A DNA stretch of 64,000 bases, taken from NCBI RefSeq assembly GCF_025947285.1, contig NZ_CP110008.1, forward strand, positions 2,681,001 through 2,745,000, in the 5' to 3' direction. Origin of the DNA: Flavobacterium sp. N2820 (GTDB lineage: Bacteria; Bacteroidota; Bacteroidia; Flavobacteriales; Flavobacteriaceae). Position 1 is the stretch's first letter. Each line of letters begins with the position of its first letter. The notes under the pieces are model-generated. The model searched no databases. It was given only the letters and a program-made list of their open reading frames with translations, and was not told the origin of the DNA. Positions 25,520-35,295 of the stretch are shown in pieces. A program made the position numbers and the translations under genes.

Positions 25520-28500
25520 TTATTCCATTTTTCTTCCAAAATGAGCTAACATTTTGTTGTAATTATTGAATTTTACTTTTTCTTTATTGTAGAATTCTAA
25601 ATCATTTGCATTTTTTGCAACTTTTAAATAACTTCTATATTGTTCAATATCCAACATTATATCCATAGCACTAAATTCTTGATCACTTGCTTTCCAAGAG
25701 CTATAAAATGTTAGCATTTCTTGTTGTTTTCTTATCAATTTAGAAAGTATTTTTTGGCCTTTTTCTCTTTGTCCTACTTTATAATATCCTTCTGCAAAAG
25801 GTTCTAATAATGAATAATATTCAAAATATTCCAAAGGCATTTTAGCCATTGCTAAATCAATAACTTTTTCAGCTTTTTCTTTTTTACCTTCGTTAAGTAA
25901 TGTTTGCATTAGTCGAGCTAAATTAGTTCGATATGAAATGCTGTTTTTGCGAGTTTCTGGATCGTGATATATGTTTGGGCTTTCACTATTTCCCCAATCC
26001 CATTTCATTACAATATCATACATTTTATCCGAATCAATACATCCCATTTCCATTGGATTTGGATTTTCTACTGGCGTTCTAATAGGAACTAGTTTAAAGC
26101 ACATTCCGTCTAATTGTAGGTAATCTTTCATCCAGATGTAATCATCTTCACCGTTGCTTCCTCCAGTGAAATAAATAGGTCTTTTCCAGTTGTTTTCATT
26201 TACAATGTCTAGCATCATTAAGCGATTTTTATAGAGTGCTCTATCCTTAATCGTAAATTCAATTTGTGGCACAATTGAATCATAAAATTTTGGGCTAACC
26301 ACTTTATTTTTTATGATTGTATTTTTATCGATAGGAAGTATTACTTTTTTGGATGGAAAATAATTTACTTTATTACCACTATCCATAGTTATTTTAGCTC
26401 GTTCATCATCTAAAGCAATGAATTTTAGCATTTCGTCAAGTAGTAATGGGTTTTCAGTTCGTTCAACATATAAACTATAATCTCTTCTACTACCCTTATA
26501 TTGTTCTCTATTAAACGAGCTTGGAATTGGAGCGGATTCGTGTGTTTTCATTTTCATTTGGTCAATGTACCAATCGGTCATGAATAAGCTAGTATTCACA
26601 ATTCTAATATCGGTTCTATAACCTTCAATTTCTTGCATATACCATAGTGGAAAGGTGTCATTGTCGCCAATGGTGAATAAAATTGCATTGGGCTCGCATG
26701 AGTCTAAATATGCTTTTGCCATAGCAAGTGCGGTATATTTACCTGAACGGTCGTGATCGTCCCAGTTTTCTTTAGCCATTATTACCGGTGAAGCTAATAA
26801 ACAAACAACTAACACAATTGGAACTGCAATTTTAGGAGCTAAATATTGTTTAATCCAATCAAATATTGCATAAATTCCGAAAGCTATCCACATTGCAAAT
26901 ACATAGAACGAACCAACTAATGCATAATCACGTTCTCTTGGCTCGAATGGTCTCTCGTTTAAATATATTTTAAGGGCTAATCCAGTAAATAAAAATAATA
27001 CTAATAATACATAAAAACTCTTTTTGTCGCGTTTTGCATGGAAAATAAAACCAATTAATGCCAAAATAAATGGAATTCCATAGTAAATGTTACGCGCTTT
27101 ATTGTTGGCTATATCCGATGGGAGATTTTTTTGTGAACCAATAAAAAATTCGTCAATGATATTAATTCCACTAATCCAATTGCCTTTTAAATCCTCATAC
27201 CTACCTTGTTCGTCGTTTTGTCTTCCAACAAAGTTCCATAGTAAGTAGCGCATGTACATATAGCCAAATTGATATTGAACCATGAATTTCATATTTGTAG
27301 CAAAGCTTGGTTTATCTACAATTAAATATTCACCATAAGTTTGTAAGAATTTGTCATATCCTTTTAAATCAACTTCACCTGTTGCATATGCTCTTCTAAA
27401 ATCAGTTACTATTTGAACCAATTCATCTTCATGTGAATATTCTGGATTAATTCTAAATTCTAACGGTTCGCCGAAAGTCATGTAATTCACATTGTGTTCG
27501 TTGCTCCACATTCTAGGGAGTAAAGCTTTGTGGTCATCGTGACTGTTTTGAGCAGCGTTTTTAAAGTTGTTAGTAATTACATATTTTCCAGTTTGGTAAT
27601 CACGCTCATAATTTGGTTTGCCGTCTAAATAAGGGGTTACAGGATCTAAACCGGCATACGTGTCAGAAAATTGCGGACCGTAAAATAATTTCTGTTCTCC
27701 ATATTGTTCTCTGTTATAATATGCTAAAACTTCTGCAGCATCAGACGGCTTATTTTCATTAATTGGCGTATTGGCATTTGCGCGAATTGGTAGCATAAAC
27801 CAAGTTGAGAATCCAATTAAGATGAAAAGTGTAGCTAGAATTAAAGTATTGTAAAAAACATGACCTTTCTTCTTGGTGTAATTTAAGCCGAAATAAAAGG
27901 CAGCAATAATTAATAAAAAAGCAAATATAGTTCCCGAATTAAATGGTAATCCTAGGCTATTAACCATAAAAATTTCGGTTTTCCCAAAAAAAGCTAATGT
28001 ATATGGTAGTAATAATTTGAATATAAAAAGTAAAATAGCAACAATGACAACATTGGCAATTAAGAAACTTTTTACCGTAACGGTTTTGTATTTTTTAAAG
28101 AAATAAAGAAATCCAATGGCTGGGAAAGCCAAAAGTGCCATAAAGTGAACTCCAAAAGATAATCCAATGACTAATGAAATAATTAACAACCATTTGTTTC
28201 CTCGAGGTGTTTCAAGCTCTTGTTCCCAACGTAACCCTAACCAAAATAGTAATGCAATTAAAAAGGTTGCCATTGCATATACTTCGGCTTCCACTGCATT
28301 ATACCAAAAACTATCTGTAAAAGTAAAGGTTAAAGAAGCAATAAAAGCACTTCCTAAAATCATTATCTTTTGATTGTTTGAAACTTCTTTTGCAGTTCCA
28401 ACTACTTTATTTAGTATCATGGTTAATGACCAAAACATAAAAAGTACTGTAAAAGCGCTTGAAAAAACAGAAAGATAATTAACCATCAATGCAATTTTGT

Positions 28501-28720
28501 CTGGACTAAAAGCAAACATAGCAAAAAACGCTCCAAGCATTTGAAATAAAGGAGCTCCTGGTGGATGTCCAACTTCTAAATTGGCAGATGTTGCAATGTA
28601 TTCGCCACAGTCCCAAAAACTCAAGGTAGGTTCAACAGTTAATGAATAAGTAATTAATGCAATTGCAAAAGCGGTCCAGCCTAAAATGGTGTTCCATTTT
28701 TTAAAATTGAATGAAGTCAT
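25520..28720 (-). CDS. DUF2723 membrane protein (PMT/O-glycosyltransferase-like)
   Basis: The protein has 1066 residues. The N-terminal half (about 1-380) and a region at about 545-665 contain about a dozen membrane segments. The family motif SLTVEPTLSFWDCGEYIATSANL, with the acidic D/E pair, then VGHPPGAPL, resembles the catalytic loop of GT39/PMT-type protein mannosyltransferases. A soluble region follows, with a TPR-like end (EGKKEKAEKVIDLAMAKMPLEYFEYYS, then EGYYKVGQREKGQKILSKL). Members of this family occur widely in Bacteroidota and are suggested to take part in protein O-glycosylation or lipid-linked sugar transfer; this gene does not decide which. The tRNA-Gln gene lies 154 bases upstream, divergently transcribed. 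Confidence 0.85.
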   Translation of the reverse strand: MTSFNFKKWNTILGWTAFAIALITYSLTVEPTLSFWDCGEYIATSANLEVGHPPGAPLFQMLGAFFAMFAFSPDKIALMVNYLSVFSSAFTVLFMFWSLTMILNKVVGTAKEVSNNQKIMILGSAFIASLTFTFTDSFWYNAVEAEVYAMATFLIALLFWLGLRWEQELETPRGNKWLLIISLVIGLSFGVHFMALLAFPAIGFLYFFKKYKTVTVKSFLIANVVIVAILLFIFKLLLPYTLAFFGKTEIFMVNSLGLPFNSGTIFAFLLIIAAFYFGLNYTKKKGHVFYNTLILATLFILIGFSTWFMLPIRANANTPINENKPSDAAEVLAYYNREQYGEQKLFYGPQFSDTYAGLDPVTPYLDGKPNYERDYQTGKYVITNNFKNAAQNSHDDHKALLPRMWSNEHNVNYMTFGEPLEFRINPEYSHEDELVQIVTDFRRAYATGEVDLKGYDKFLQTYGEYLIVDKPSFATNMKFMVQYQFGYMYMRYLLWNFVGRQNDEQGRYEDLKGNWISGINIIDEFFIGSQKNLPSDIANNKARNIYYGIPFILALIGFIFHAKRDKKSFYVLLVLFLFTGLALKIYLNERPFEPRERDYALVGSFYVFAMWIAFGIYAIFDWIKQYLAPKIAVPIVLVVCLLASPVIMAKENWDDHDRSGKYTALAMAKAYLDSCEPNAILFTIGDNDTFPLWYMQEIEGYRTDIRIVNTSLFMTDWYIDQMKMKTHESAPIPSSFNREQYKGSRRDYSLYVERTENPLLLDEMLKFIALDDERAKITMDSGNKVNYFPSKKVILPIDKNTIIKNKVVSPKFYDSIVPQIEFTIKDRALYKNRLMMLDIVNENNWKRPIYFTGGSNGEDDYIWMKDYLQLDGMCFKLVPIRTPVENPNPMEMGCIDSDKMYDIVMKWDWGNSESPNIYHDPETRKNSISYRTNLARLMQTLLNEGKKEKAEKVIDLAMAKMPLEYFEYYSLLEPFAEGYYKVGQREKGQKILSKLIRKQQEMLTFYSSWKASDQEFSAMDIMLDIEQYRSYLKVAKNANDLEFYNKEKVKFNNYNKMLAHFGRKME

Positions 28721-28814
28721 ATAAAAATTGGTTTCTGAATTTCAACTACAAAGAAACTATTTTTTTGTTTACATAAAATGTTAAATTATTTTTTTAATAT
28801 TTTTTTTAGAAAAA

Positions 28815-28845
28815 TTTGCAGAATAAAAAATATGCATTACATTTG
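28815..28845 (+). promoter_or_regulatory. Promoter of tRNA-Gln
   Basis: TTTG (28815-28818), 19 bases and TACATTTG (28838-28845) match the -33/-7 consensus. The tRNA begins 30 bases downstream. Confidence 0.8.
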
Positions 28846-28874
28846 CACTCGCAATCGAAAAGGTTGTTAGGTAT

Positions 28875-28945
28875 TGGCCCATGGTGTAATGGTAACACTC
28901 CGGTTTTTGGTACCGTCATTCAAGGTTCGAGTCCTTGTGGGCCAA
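28875..28945 (+). tRNA. tRNA-Gln (TTG anticodon)
   Basis: The 71-base sequence folds as a tRNA. The acceptor stem TGGCCCA pairs with TGGGCCA; the D arm contains TAATGGTAA; the anticodon stem CGGT/ACCG carries the loop TTTTGGT, giving anticodon TTG (Gln). The T arm CAAGG-TTCGAGT-CCTTG is normal. The 3' CCA is not encoded (AAC follows the discriminator). Confidence 0.97.
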
Positions 28946-28949
28946 CAAA

Positions 28950-28979
28950 ACTCCGCTTAGAAATAAGCGGAGTTTTTTT
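28950..28979 (+). terminator. Intrinsic terminator after tRNA-Gln
   Basis: CTCCGCTTA (28951-28959) pairs with TAAGCGGAG (28964-28972) around a GAAA loop, followed by T7. Confidence 0.92.
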
Positions 28980-29012
28980 ATAGCGTTATATGGTTGATTT
29001 ATAGGTTTATAC

Positions 29013-29047
29013 AAAAAAAAGACCTCAATTGTTGAGGTCTTTTTTTT
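29013..29047 (-). terminator. Intrinsic terminator after the universal stress protein gene
   Basis: AAAAAAAAGACCTCAA and TTGAGGTCTTTTTTTT form a long stem with a tiny loop, in T-runs on both strands. It lies downstream of the minus-strand stress-protein gene and probably stops both directions. Confidence 0.88.
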
Positions 29048-29067
29048 AAAATATTTAAAAATAATGT

Positions 29068-29892
29068 TTATATTTTAAATGTAATCACAGGTCTTTTTGC
29101 GTGATTTACTAAGTCTTCGCTGATGCTACCATTAAAGAAATGAGATAAGCCTTTTCTTCCGTGAGTACTCATTCCAATTAAATCTGCATCAATGCTTTTT
29201 GCAAAATGTAAAATTCCTTTTTCAACATTTACATCATTATAAATATGAGAGGTTATGTTAGAGGTGTCAGTTCCCGCAAGAAAATCTTTCATGATTTGTT
29301 GCGCAACTTTAGTAGATTTAAAGTTGTTAGGAGTGTTAATATTTACTAAATGTAAATGAGCTCCAAATCCTTGTGCAAAAGCAAATGCTTTTTCAAAAGG
29401 TTTTTTAGCCTCATCAGAAAAGTCAGAAGCAAAAACAAATTTGCTGGCACTGAATTTTTCTTCTTCTCTTTTGATTACCAATACAGGAGCTTCAGAATTT
29501 CTAACCACTTTTTCTGTATTTGACCCAATAAACATTTCTTGGAAACCACTTGCTCCATGTGAACCCATTACAATCAAATCAATGTCATGTGATTTTGTAT
29601 ATTTTACAATTCCATCAAATGCCATTTCAAATTGAATAATTTTTGAAACTTTAAGCCCTTCAAGAAATTCAGATTCCATTAAAGAATCTAATTTATTAAT
29701 TGCAGCATTTTTAAAAAGCATCAATTCAGGTATTTCGTGAGCTGTAGATATAGCATCATTTCCAGACGTTGGCAATTCTAACATGTGCACTAAAATAATT
29801 TCGCCATCATTTTTTTTAGCAATTTGAGCAGCTACCTTTAAGGCGTATTCCGCATGTTTAGAAAAGTCAGTTGGTACTAAAATTCGTTTCAT
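29068..29892 (-). CDS. Tandem universal stress protein (UspA-like)
   Basis: The protein has 274 residues made of two Usp domains. The first (about 1-145) has RILVPTDFSKHAEYALKVAAQIA near the start and VMGSHGASGFQEMFIGSNTEKVVRNSEAPVLVIK near its end. The second (about 150-274) has FVFASDFSDEAKKPFEKAFAFA and IGMSTHGRKGLSHFFNGSISEDLVNHAKRPVITF. The GxHGxxG...GS nucleotide-binding motif is present in both. Usp proteins bind ATP or AMP and respond to stress or starvation; the exact role is unknown. It is a single gene between two terminator hairpins and the rimP promoter. Confidence 0.93.
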   Translation of the reverse strand: MKRILVPTDFSKHAEYALKVAAQIAKKNDGEIILVHMLELPTSGNDAISTAHEIPELMLFKNAAINKLDSLMESEFLEGLKVSKIIQFEMAFDGIVKYTKSHDIDLIVMGSHGASGFQEMFIGSNTEKVVRNSEAPVLVIKREEEKFSASKFVFASDFSDEAKKPFEKAFAFAQGFGAHLHLVNINTPNNFKSTKVAQQIMKDFLAGTDTSNITSHIYNDVNVEKGILHFAKSIDADLIGMSTHGRKGLSHFFNGSISEDLVNHAKRPVITFKI

Positions 29893-29992
29893 AAGTTTGT
29901 TTTAGGTTATTTTTAAAGCGTAAATAAATTACACTATAAAATTACAAAAAATATCCAAACTAACAATGTTTTTTTTAATTGAAAATAATTTG

Positions 29993-30000
29993 TATATTTG
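29993..30000 (+). promoter_or_regulatory. -7 promoter element of rimP-nusA-infB
   Basis: TATATTTG matches TAnnTTTG. A poor T-rich -33 (about 29968-29974) lies upstream. The transcript would start about 30006, 20 bases before the leader hairpin. Confidence 0.65.
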
Positions 30001-30025
30001 CAGAGTTATTAAAGGACAGGATTAT

Positions 30026-30051
30026 GAGGCACGCAAAGCGTGCCTCTTTTT
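30026..30051 (+). promoter_or_regulatory. Terminator-like hairpin in the rimP-nusA-infB leader
   Basis: GAGGCACGC (30026-30034) pairs with GCGTGCCTC (30038-30046) over 9 GC-rich base pairs with an AAA loop, followed directly by T5. It has all the parts of an intrinsic terminator but lies between the operon promoter and the rimP start codon at 30061. It looks like an attenuator controlling the operon that encodes NusA. Confidence 0.8.
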
Positions 30052-30060
30052 ATAAAAATT

Positions 30061-30528
30061 ATGACGTTTAAGAATAAGGTTCAGGAGTTGTTAGATGGTG
30101 CTTTAATAGAGCGCTCACATCTTTTTTTAATTGATTTGTCTATCAATGATGCTAATAAAATAAGCATTGTTTTAGATGGTGATAATGGCGTAAGCTTGCA
30201 AGATTGTATCGATGTAAGCAGATCTGTTGAGGCTGATTTAGACAGAGAAGAACAAGATTTTTCTCTAGAAGTAGCTTCAGCTGGATTGTCAAGTCCATTG
30301 AAATTTGTAAGACAATATAAAAAGAATTTAGGTAGAAGTTTAAAAGTAAAAACAATTTCATCAGAAGAAATCGAAGCAAAATTAACCGCAGTAGATGATG
30401 AAAAAATTACTTTAGAATGGCAAGCTAGAGAACCAAAAAAAATAGGTAAGGGTAAAGAAACAGTTGAAAAAAAACTAGATTTACCTTACGAAAGTATTAA
30501 AGAAGCAATTGTTATAGTATCATTTTAA
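30061..30528 (+). CDS. rimP: Ribosome maturation factor RimP
   Basis: The protein has 155 residues from the ATG at 30061. A GTG at 30040 is in frame but lies in the leader hairpin and is rejected. The conserved core has [29 protein letters not shown] and [16 protein letters not shown]. RimP binds the 30S subunit and assists its maturation. nusA starts 14 bases downstream, the classical rimP-nusA-infB operon order. Confidence 0.96.
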   Translation: MTFKNKVQELLDGALIERSHLFLIDLSINDANKISIVLDGDNGVSLQDCIDVSRSVEADLDREEQDFSLEVASAGLSSPLKFVRQYKKNLGRSLKVKTISSEEIEAKLTAVDDEKITLEWQAREPKKIGKGKETVEKKLDLPYESIKEAIVIVSF

Positions 30529-30542
30529 AATAAAGAGTTGAC

Positions 30543-31784
30543 ATGGAGAATATTGCATTAATTGAATCGTTTTCAGAATTTAAAGACGACAAACTCATTG
30601 ATAGAGTTACCCTAATGGCAATTTTAGAAGATGTGTTTAGAAATGCATTAAAAAAGAAATATGGTTCAGATGATAACTTTGATATTATCATAAATCCTGA
30701 TAAAGGGGATATGGAAATTTGGAGAAATCGTGTTGTAGTAGAAGATGGTGAAGTAGAAGATGAGAATTCTGAAATTTCTTTGTCTGAAGCACGAAAAATT
30801 GAACCAGATTTTGAAGTTGGAGAGGATGTGTCTGAAGAAGTAAAATTATTTCAATTAGGAAGAAGAGCTATTTTGGCATTACGTCAAAACTTGATTTCTA
30901 AAATCCATGAACACGATAATACAAATCTTTACAAACAATTTAAAGATTTAATAGGTGATATTTATACAGCAGAAGTGCACCATGTTCGTCCAAAAGCTGT
31001 AATTTTGATGGACGATGAAGGAAATGAAATTGTTTTACCAAAAGAAAAACAAATTCCAAACGATTATTTCAAAAAAGGTGACAATGTAAGAGGTGTTATT
31101 GAAAATGTTGAATTGAAAGGAAATAAACCTCAAATTATCATGTCAAGAACTGCTCCAGATTTTCTTGAAAAATTATTTGAACAAGAAATTCCAGAGGTTT
31201 TTGATGGTTTAATTACAATTAAAAAAGTAGTTCGTATTCCTGGCGAAAAAGCAAAAGTGGCAGTAGATTCTTATGATGATAGAATTGATCCAGTTGGAGC
31301 TTGTGTAGGAATGAAAGGTTCACGTATTCATGGAATTGTTCGCGAATTAGGTAACGAAAATATTGATGTTATTAATTTCACAACAAATCCTCAATTATAT
31401 ATTACAAGAGCATTAAGTCCTGCAAAAGTTTCTTCAGTTAAAATTAACGAAGAAGCAAAAACAGCCGAAGTGTTCTTAAAAATTGAAGAAGTTTCTAAAG
31501 CAATTGGAAGAGGTGGAAATAATATTAAATTAGCAAGTTTATTAACAGGCTACGAAATTGATGTTATTCGTGAAGGAGCTACAGAAGAAGAAGATGATGT
31601 TGAATTAAGAGAATTTTCAGACGAAATCGAAGCATGGATTATCGAGGAGTTTGAAAAAATCGGTTTAGATACGGCTAGAAGTGTTCTTAAACAAGAAGTT
31701 GCTGATTTAGTAAGAAGAACAGATCTTGAAGAAGAAACGATAATGGATGTTATGAACATACTAAAAACAGAATTAGAAGGATAA
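30543..31784 (+). CDS. nusA: Transcription termination/antitermination factor NusA
   Basis: The protein has 413 residues, typical of the short Bacteroidota form. The RNA-polymerase-binding N-terminal domain (about 1-130) is followed by the S1 domain (about 132-200), KH1 (about 205-285, with DPVGACVGMKGSRIHGIVREL) and KH2 (about 290-355, EEVSKAIGRGGNNIKLASLL). No acidic C-terminal repeats are present. NusA acts on paused RNA polymerase and on intrinsic termination. It could therefore feed back on the hairpin in its own leader. Confidence 0.97.
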   Translation: MENIALIESFSEFKDDKLIDRVTLMAILEDVFRNALKKKYGSDDNFDIIINPDKGDMEIWRNRVVVEDGEVEDENSEISLSEARKIEPDFEVGEDVSEEVKLFQLGRRAILALRQNLISKIHEHDNTNLYKQFKDLIGDIYTAEVHHVRPKAVILMDDEGNEIVLPKEKQIPNDYFKKGDNVRGVIENVELKGNKPQIIMSRTAPDFLEKLFEQEIPEVFDGLITIKKVVRIPGEKAKVAVDSYDDRIDPVGACVGMKGSRIHGIVRELGNENIDVINFTTNPQLYITRALSPAKVSSVKINEEAKTAEVFLKIEEVSKAIGRGGNNIKLASLLTGYEIDVIREGATEEEDDVELREFSDEIEAWIIEEFEKIGLDTARSVLKQEVADLVRRTDLEEETIMDVMNILKTELEG

Positions 31785-31833
31785 CCTAATAATTTAAACA
31801 ACACACAACAAAGAAGAATTTTAAAAAGATTAT

Positions 31834-34632
31834 ATGTCTGAAGAAAGAGTAATAAGAATAAACAAAATTTTAAGGGAGTTAAATATTTCTCTTGATAGAG
31901 CTGTGGATTTTCTTAAAGAAAAGGGTCATGAAATTGAGTCAAGTCCAAATGCTAAAATATCACAAGAGGAATACAAAGTCTTATGCGGTCAATTTTCTGC
32001 TGACAAAGGGAATAAGGTTGCCTCTCTTGAAGTAAGTGAAGAAAAAAGAAAAGAGAAGGAGGCTCTTAAACGTGAACTTGAAAAAGAACAAGAAGCTAAA
32101 CGTTTGCAGGAAGAAGAACGTCAAAGACAAGAAGTTATTAAAGCTAAAGCTATTGTAACTGCACCAAAAGCAGTTGGAAAAATAGAATTAGACCCTAAAA
32201 AACAAAATGTTACATCTGAAGCTCCTGTTTCTGAACAAAAAGAAGTTGCCCCTGAAGTTGCCCCTGAGGTAAAATCTACTCCTGAGGTAAAAGTTTCTGA
32301 AGAAGTAAAAACACCAAAAGAGGAAGTTCAAGCACCTAAGAAAGTGGAAATTGTAAAACCAGTCGAACCTGTTGTGGAAACAACAGAAGAGGGTGAAGTT
32401 AAAATTGAAACACAATATCAAAAACTTTCTGGAGCTACTTTTACAGGTCAAAAAATTGATTTGTCTCAATTTGATAAACCAAAAAAGAAAAAAGAAGATC
32501 CTAAAAAAGATATCAAAAAGCCAGGAACTCCTCAAGCACCAAATGCTGGTGGAGCAAATGCAGCTAACAATAAAAACAAACGTAAAAGAATCATCAAACC
32601 TGGAACTCCTGGAGCTCCTGGAGCTAACAACCAAGGTGGTGGTCCTAAAAAAGAGTTTGTAAAAGGTGGCGCAGCTGGTGGTGGATTTAATAAAGGTAAA
32701 AAACCAATTATTCAAAAGGTAGAGCCTTCTGAAGAAGATGTTAAAAACCAAATTAAAGAAACCTTAGAAAGACTTCAAGGTAAAGGAAATAAATCAAAAT
32801 CTTCGAAATATCGTAGAGATAAGAGAGATTCTCACCGTCAACGTGTTGATGATGAATTGCAAGCACAAGAAGAAGGAAGTAAAACATTAAAAGTAACCGA
32901 ATTCGTTACTGTTGGTGAAATTGCATCTTTAATGGATGTGCCAATTACAAAAGTAATCGGAACTTGTATGTCGCTTGGAATCATGGTAACTATGAACCAA
33001 CGTTTAGATGCTGAAACATTATCAATTGTAGCAGATGAATTTGGATTTGAAGTAGAATTTATTACAACAGATATCGAAGAAGCTGCAGAAGTTATTCAAG
33101 ATAATCCTGAAGATTTAGTTCACAGAGCACCAATTGTTACGGTAATGGGTCACGTTGATCACGGTAAAACATCCTTATTAGATTATATTCGTAAAGCAAA
33201 TGTTATTGCGGGTGAATCAGGAGGAATTACACAGCACATCGGAGCTTATGGAGTAATTTTAGAAGATGGTGAAAAAATCACTTTCTTAGATACACCAGGT
33301 CACGAGGCGTTTACCGCAATGCGTGCACGTGGAGCTCAAGTAACCGATATTGCTATTATTGTAGTAGCTGCCGATGATGATATCATGCCTCAAACAAAAG
33401 AAGCAATCAGTCACGCACAAGCAGCAGGTGTTCCAATGATTTTTGCTATTAATAAAGTGGATAAGCCAAATGCAAATCCAGAAAAAATTAAAGAGCAATT
33501 AGCAGGAATGAACCTTTTAGTTGAAGATTGGGGTGGAAAATATCAATCGCATGACATTTCAGCTAAATTTGGTCAAGGAATTCCAGAACTATTAGAAAAA
33601 GTACTATTGGAAGCAGAAGTTTTAGAACTTACTGCTAACCCAAATAAACCTGCACTTGGAACAGTTGTGGAAGCACAATTAGATAAAGGTAGAGGTTATG
33701 TGTCAACTATTTTAGTACAAGCAGGAACTCTTAAAATTGGAGATTATGTTTTAGCTGGAAAAAATCATGGTAAAATTAGAGCCATGTTTGATGAAAGAGG
33801 AAATCAAATCAAAGAAGCGGGTCCATCAACTCCAGTTTCAGTATTAGGTTTAGATGGTGCGCCAACAGCAGGTGATAAATTTAATGTGTATGAAGACGAA
33901 AGAGAAGCAAAACAAATTGCTGCAAAACGTACGCAATTACAACGTGAGCAATCTGTTCGTACCCAAAAACACATTACTCTTGCAGAAATTGGTCGTCGTA
34001 TCGCATTAGGACAATTTAAAGAATTAAACATTATCCTTAAAGGAGATGTGGATGGTTCTGTTGAAGCATTGGCAGATTCATTCTCTAAATTATCTACCGA
34101 AGAAATACAAATTAACATTATACATAAAGGTGTTGGAGCAATTACTGAATCTGACGTATTGTTAGCTTCAGCTTCTGATGCAATTATTATTGGATTTAAC
34201 GTTCGACCGCAAGGAAATGCAAAACAGTTAGCAGACAAAGAAGAAATCGATATCCGTAACTATTCAATTATTTACGATGCAATTGATGACTTAAGAGATG
34301 CAATGGAAGGAATGTTGTCTCCAGAAATGAAAGAAGAAATTACCGGAACAGCAGAAATTAGAGAAATTTTCAAAGTAACTAAAGTAGGTTCTATTGCAGG
34401 ATGTATGGTTACTGATGGTAAAATTTTCAGAAATTCTAAAATTCGTTTAATCAGAGAAGGTGTTGTAATCTATACCGGAGAGTTAGCTACTTTAAAACGT
34501 TTCAAAGACGATGTTAAAGAAGTGTCTAAAGGATATGATTGTGGTATGCAGATTAAAAACTACAACGATATTAAAGAGTACGATTTAATCGAAGCTTTCC
34601 AAGAAGTGGAAGTAAAGAAAAAATTGAAATAA
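31834..34632 (+). CDS. infB: Translation initiation factor IF-2
   Basis: The protein has 932 residues. The N-terminal IF2_N subdomain (about 1-60) is followed by a long, charged and Pro/Gly-rich linker (about 65-330, with [15 protein letters not shown] repeats and glycine runs). The G domain starts at about 435 with GHVDHGKTS (G1), then DTPGHEAF (G3) and NKVDKP (G4). Domains II-III and the C-terminal fMet-tRNA-binding domain follow. It brings fMet-tRNA to the 30S subunit with GTP. The terminator at 34651-34679 ends the operon. Confidence 0.97.
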   Translation: MSEERVIRINKILRELNISLDRAVDFLKEKGHEIESSPNAKISQEEYKVLCGQFSADKGNKVASLEVSEEKRKEKEALKRELEKEQEAKRLQEEERQRQEVIKAKAIVTAPKAVGKIELDPKKQNVTSEAPVSEQKEVAPEVAPEVKSTPEVKVSEEVKTPKEEVQAPKKVEIVKPVEPVVETTEEGEVKIETQYQKLSGATFTGQKIDLSQFDKPKKKKEDPKKDIKKPGTPQAPNAGGANAANNKNKRKRIIKPGTPGAPGANNQGGGPKKEFVKGGAAGGGFNKGKKPIIQKVEPSEEDVKNQIKETLERLQGKGNKSKSSKYRRDKRDSHRQRVDDELQAQEEGSKTLKVTEFVTVGEIASLMDVPITKVIGTCMSLGIMVTMNQRLDAETLSIVADEFGFEVEFITTDIEEAAEVIQDNPEDLVHRAPIVTVMGHVDHGKTSLLDYIRKANVIAGESGGITQHIGAYGVILEDGEKITFLDTPGHEAFTAMRARGAQVTDIAIIVVAADDDIMPQTKEAISHAQAAGVPMIFAINKVDKPNANPEKIKEQLAGMNLLVEDWGGKYQSHDISAKFGQGIPELLEKVLLEAEVLELTANPNKPALGTVVEAQLDKGRGYVSTILVQAGTLKIGDYVLAGKNHGKIRAMFDERGNQIKEAGPSTPVSVLGLDGAPTAGDKFNVYEDEREAKQIAAKRTQLQREQSVRTQKHITLAEIGRRIALGQFKELNIILKGDVDGSVEALADSFSKLSTEEIQINIIHKGVGAITESDVLLASASDAIIIGFNVRPQGNAKQLADKEEIDIRNYSIIYDAIDDLRDAMEGMLSPEMKEEITGTAEIREIFKVTKVGSIAGCMVTDGKIFRNSKIRLIREGVVIYTGELATLKRFKDDVKEVSKGYDCGMQIKNYNDIKEYDLIEAFQEVEVKKKLK

Positions 34633-34647
34633 TTAATATTTTCAAAT

Positions 34648-34679
34648 TAAAAAGCCTTGCAAATGCAAGGCTTTTTTTA
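34648..34679. terminator. Bidirectional terminator between infB and the SPOR gene
   Basis: AAAGCCTTGCA (34651-34661) pairs with TGCAAGGCTTT (34664-34674), with A-runs before and T-runs after. It serves infB and the convergent SPOR gene. Confidence 0.9.
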
Positions 34680-34690
34680 TGTTTAATCTG

Positions 34691-35080
34691 TTATTTTGAG
34701 GGCTTGATAAGTAAAGCTGTGGGATATTTTTTCTTAATTTCTAACATGGCTTTTTCAACTTCTATTCGTGTTTCGAAACTTCCTACCCAAACTTTAAAAT
34801 TGGGATTAGTGTACACAATTGTACCGTCAATCTCTTTAAATTCCTTTTTAAATTCTTGTAATTTTTTTTTAGAATCATCACTATTTCCATAGAATATTTG
34901 AATTTTATACGATTCATTCGTTGAAATACTTTGATTGATTTTTCTTTTTTCTTTCAGTAATTGCTCTATTTTCAAATCTTGAGAAAGTGTTGTTTTGCCT
35001 TCTTGCGAAAAGCTATTAACACCATATAGAGTACATACTAATAAGAAAAACAATGACTTATGTTTGGCTAAATTTCTCAT
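34691..35080 (-). CDS. Secreted SPOR-domain protein
   Basis: The protein has 129 residues with a signal peptide (about 1-26). The SPOR domain (about 55-125) reads SYKIQIFYGNSDDSKKKLQEFKKEF, then PNFKVWVGSFETRIEVEKAMLEIKKKYPTALLI, the beta-alpha-beta layout that binds denuded glycan strands of septal peptidoglycan. It probably acts in the periplasm near division sites, but its precise role is unknown. A -7 element (CAAAAATA on the plus strand, 35099-35106) lies 19 bases upstream of its start. Confidence 0.9.
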   Translation of the reverse strand: MRNLAKHKSLFFLLVCTLYGVNSFSQEGKTTLSQDLKIEQLLKEKRKINQSISTNESYKIQIFYGNSDDSKKKLQEFKKEFKEIDGTIVYTNPNFKVWVGSFETRIEVEKAMLEIKKKYPTALLIKPSK

Positions 35081-35204
35081 TTTGAATTTATTTTAATACA
35101 AAAATACAATTTATGTGCATATTCGGTAGAAATAAAATTATTTAGAATAAGTATAAATTGTGTTTTAAGATAAAATTAAGGTTTTAATAATAGTTCTAAT
35201 ATTG

Positions 35205-35212
35205 TATTTTTG
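35205..35212 (+). promoter_or_regulatory. -7 promoter element of the act-cox operon
   Basis: TATTTTTG matches TAnnTTTG, 84 bases before the actA start. The -33 is poor (TTTT-like at about 35182-35185). Confidence 0.6.
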
Positions 35213-35239
35213 TCGGAGTTTTGAAAAAATAACGTGTTG

Positions 35240-35273
35240 TTTTTGGTAAGTATTACTAAAATCGTACCAAAAA
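35240..35273 (+). promoter_or_regulatory. Leader hairpin before actA
   Basis: TTTTTGGTA (35240-35248) pairs with TACCAAAAA (35265-35273) over 9 bp in the 5' leader, 22 bases before the actA start. It could act in regulation or mRNA stability. Confidence 0.45.
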
Positions 35274-35295
35274 TTAGTCGATAATCATTTTAAAT

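Noticed and set aside
32188..32751. 187-codon open frame on the minus strand inside infB
   Set aside because: It is the antisense of the biased, low-complexity IF-2 linker and would encode a Phe/Ser/Arg-rich protein with no known motif or start signals.
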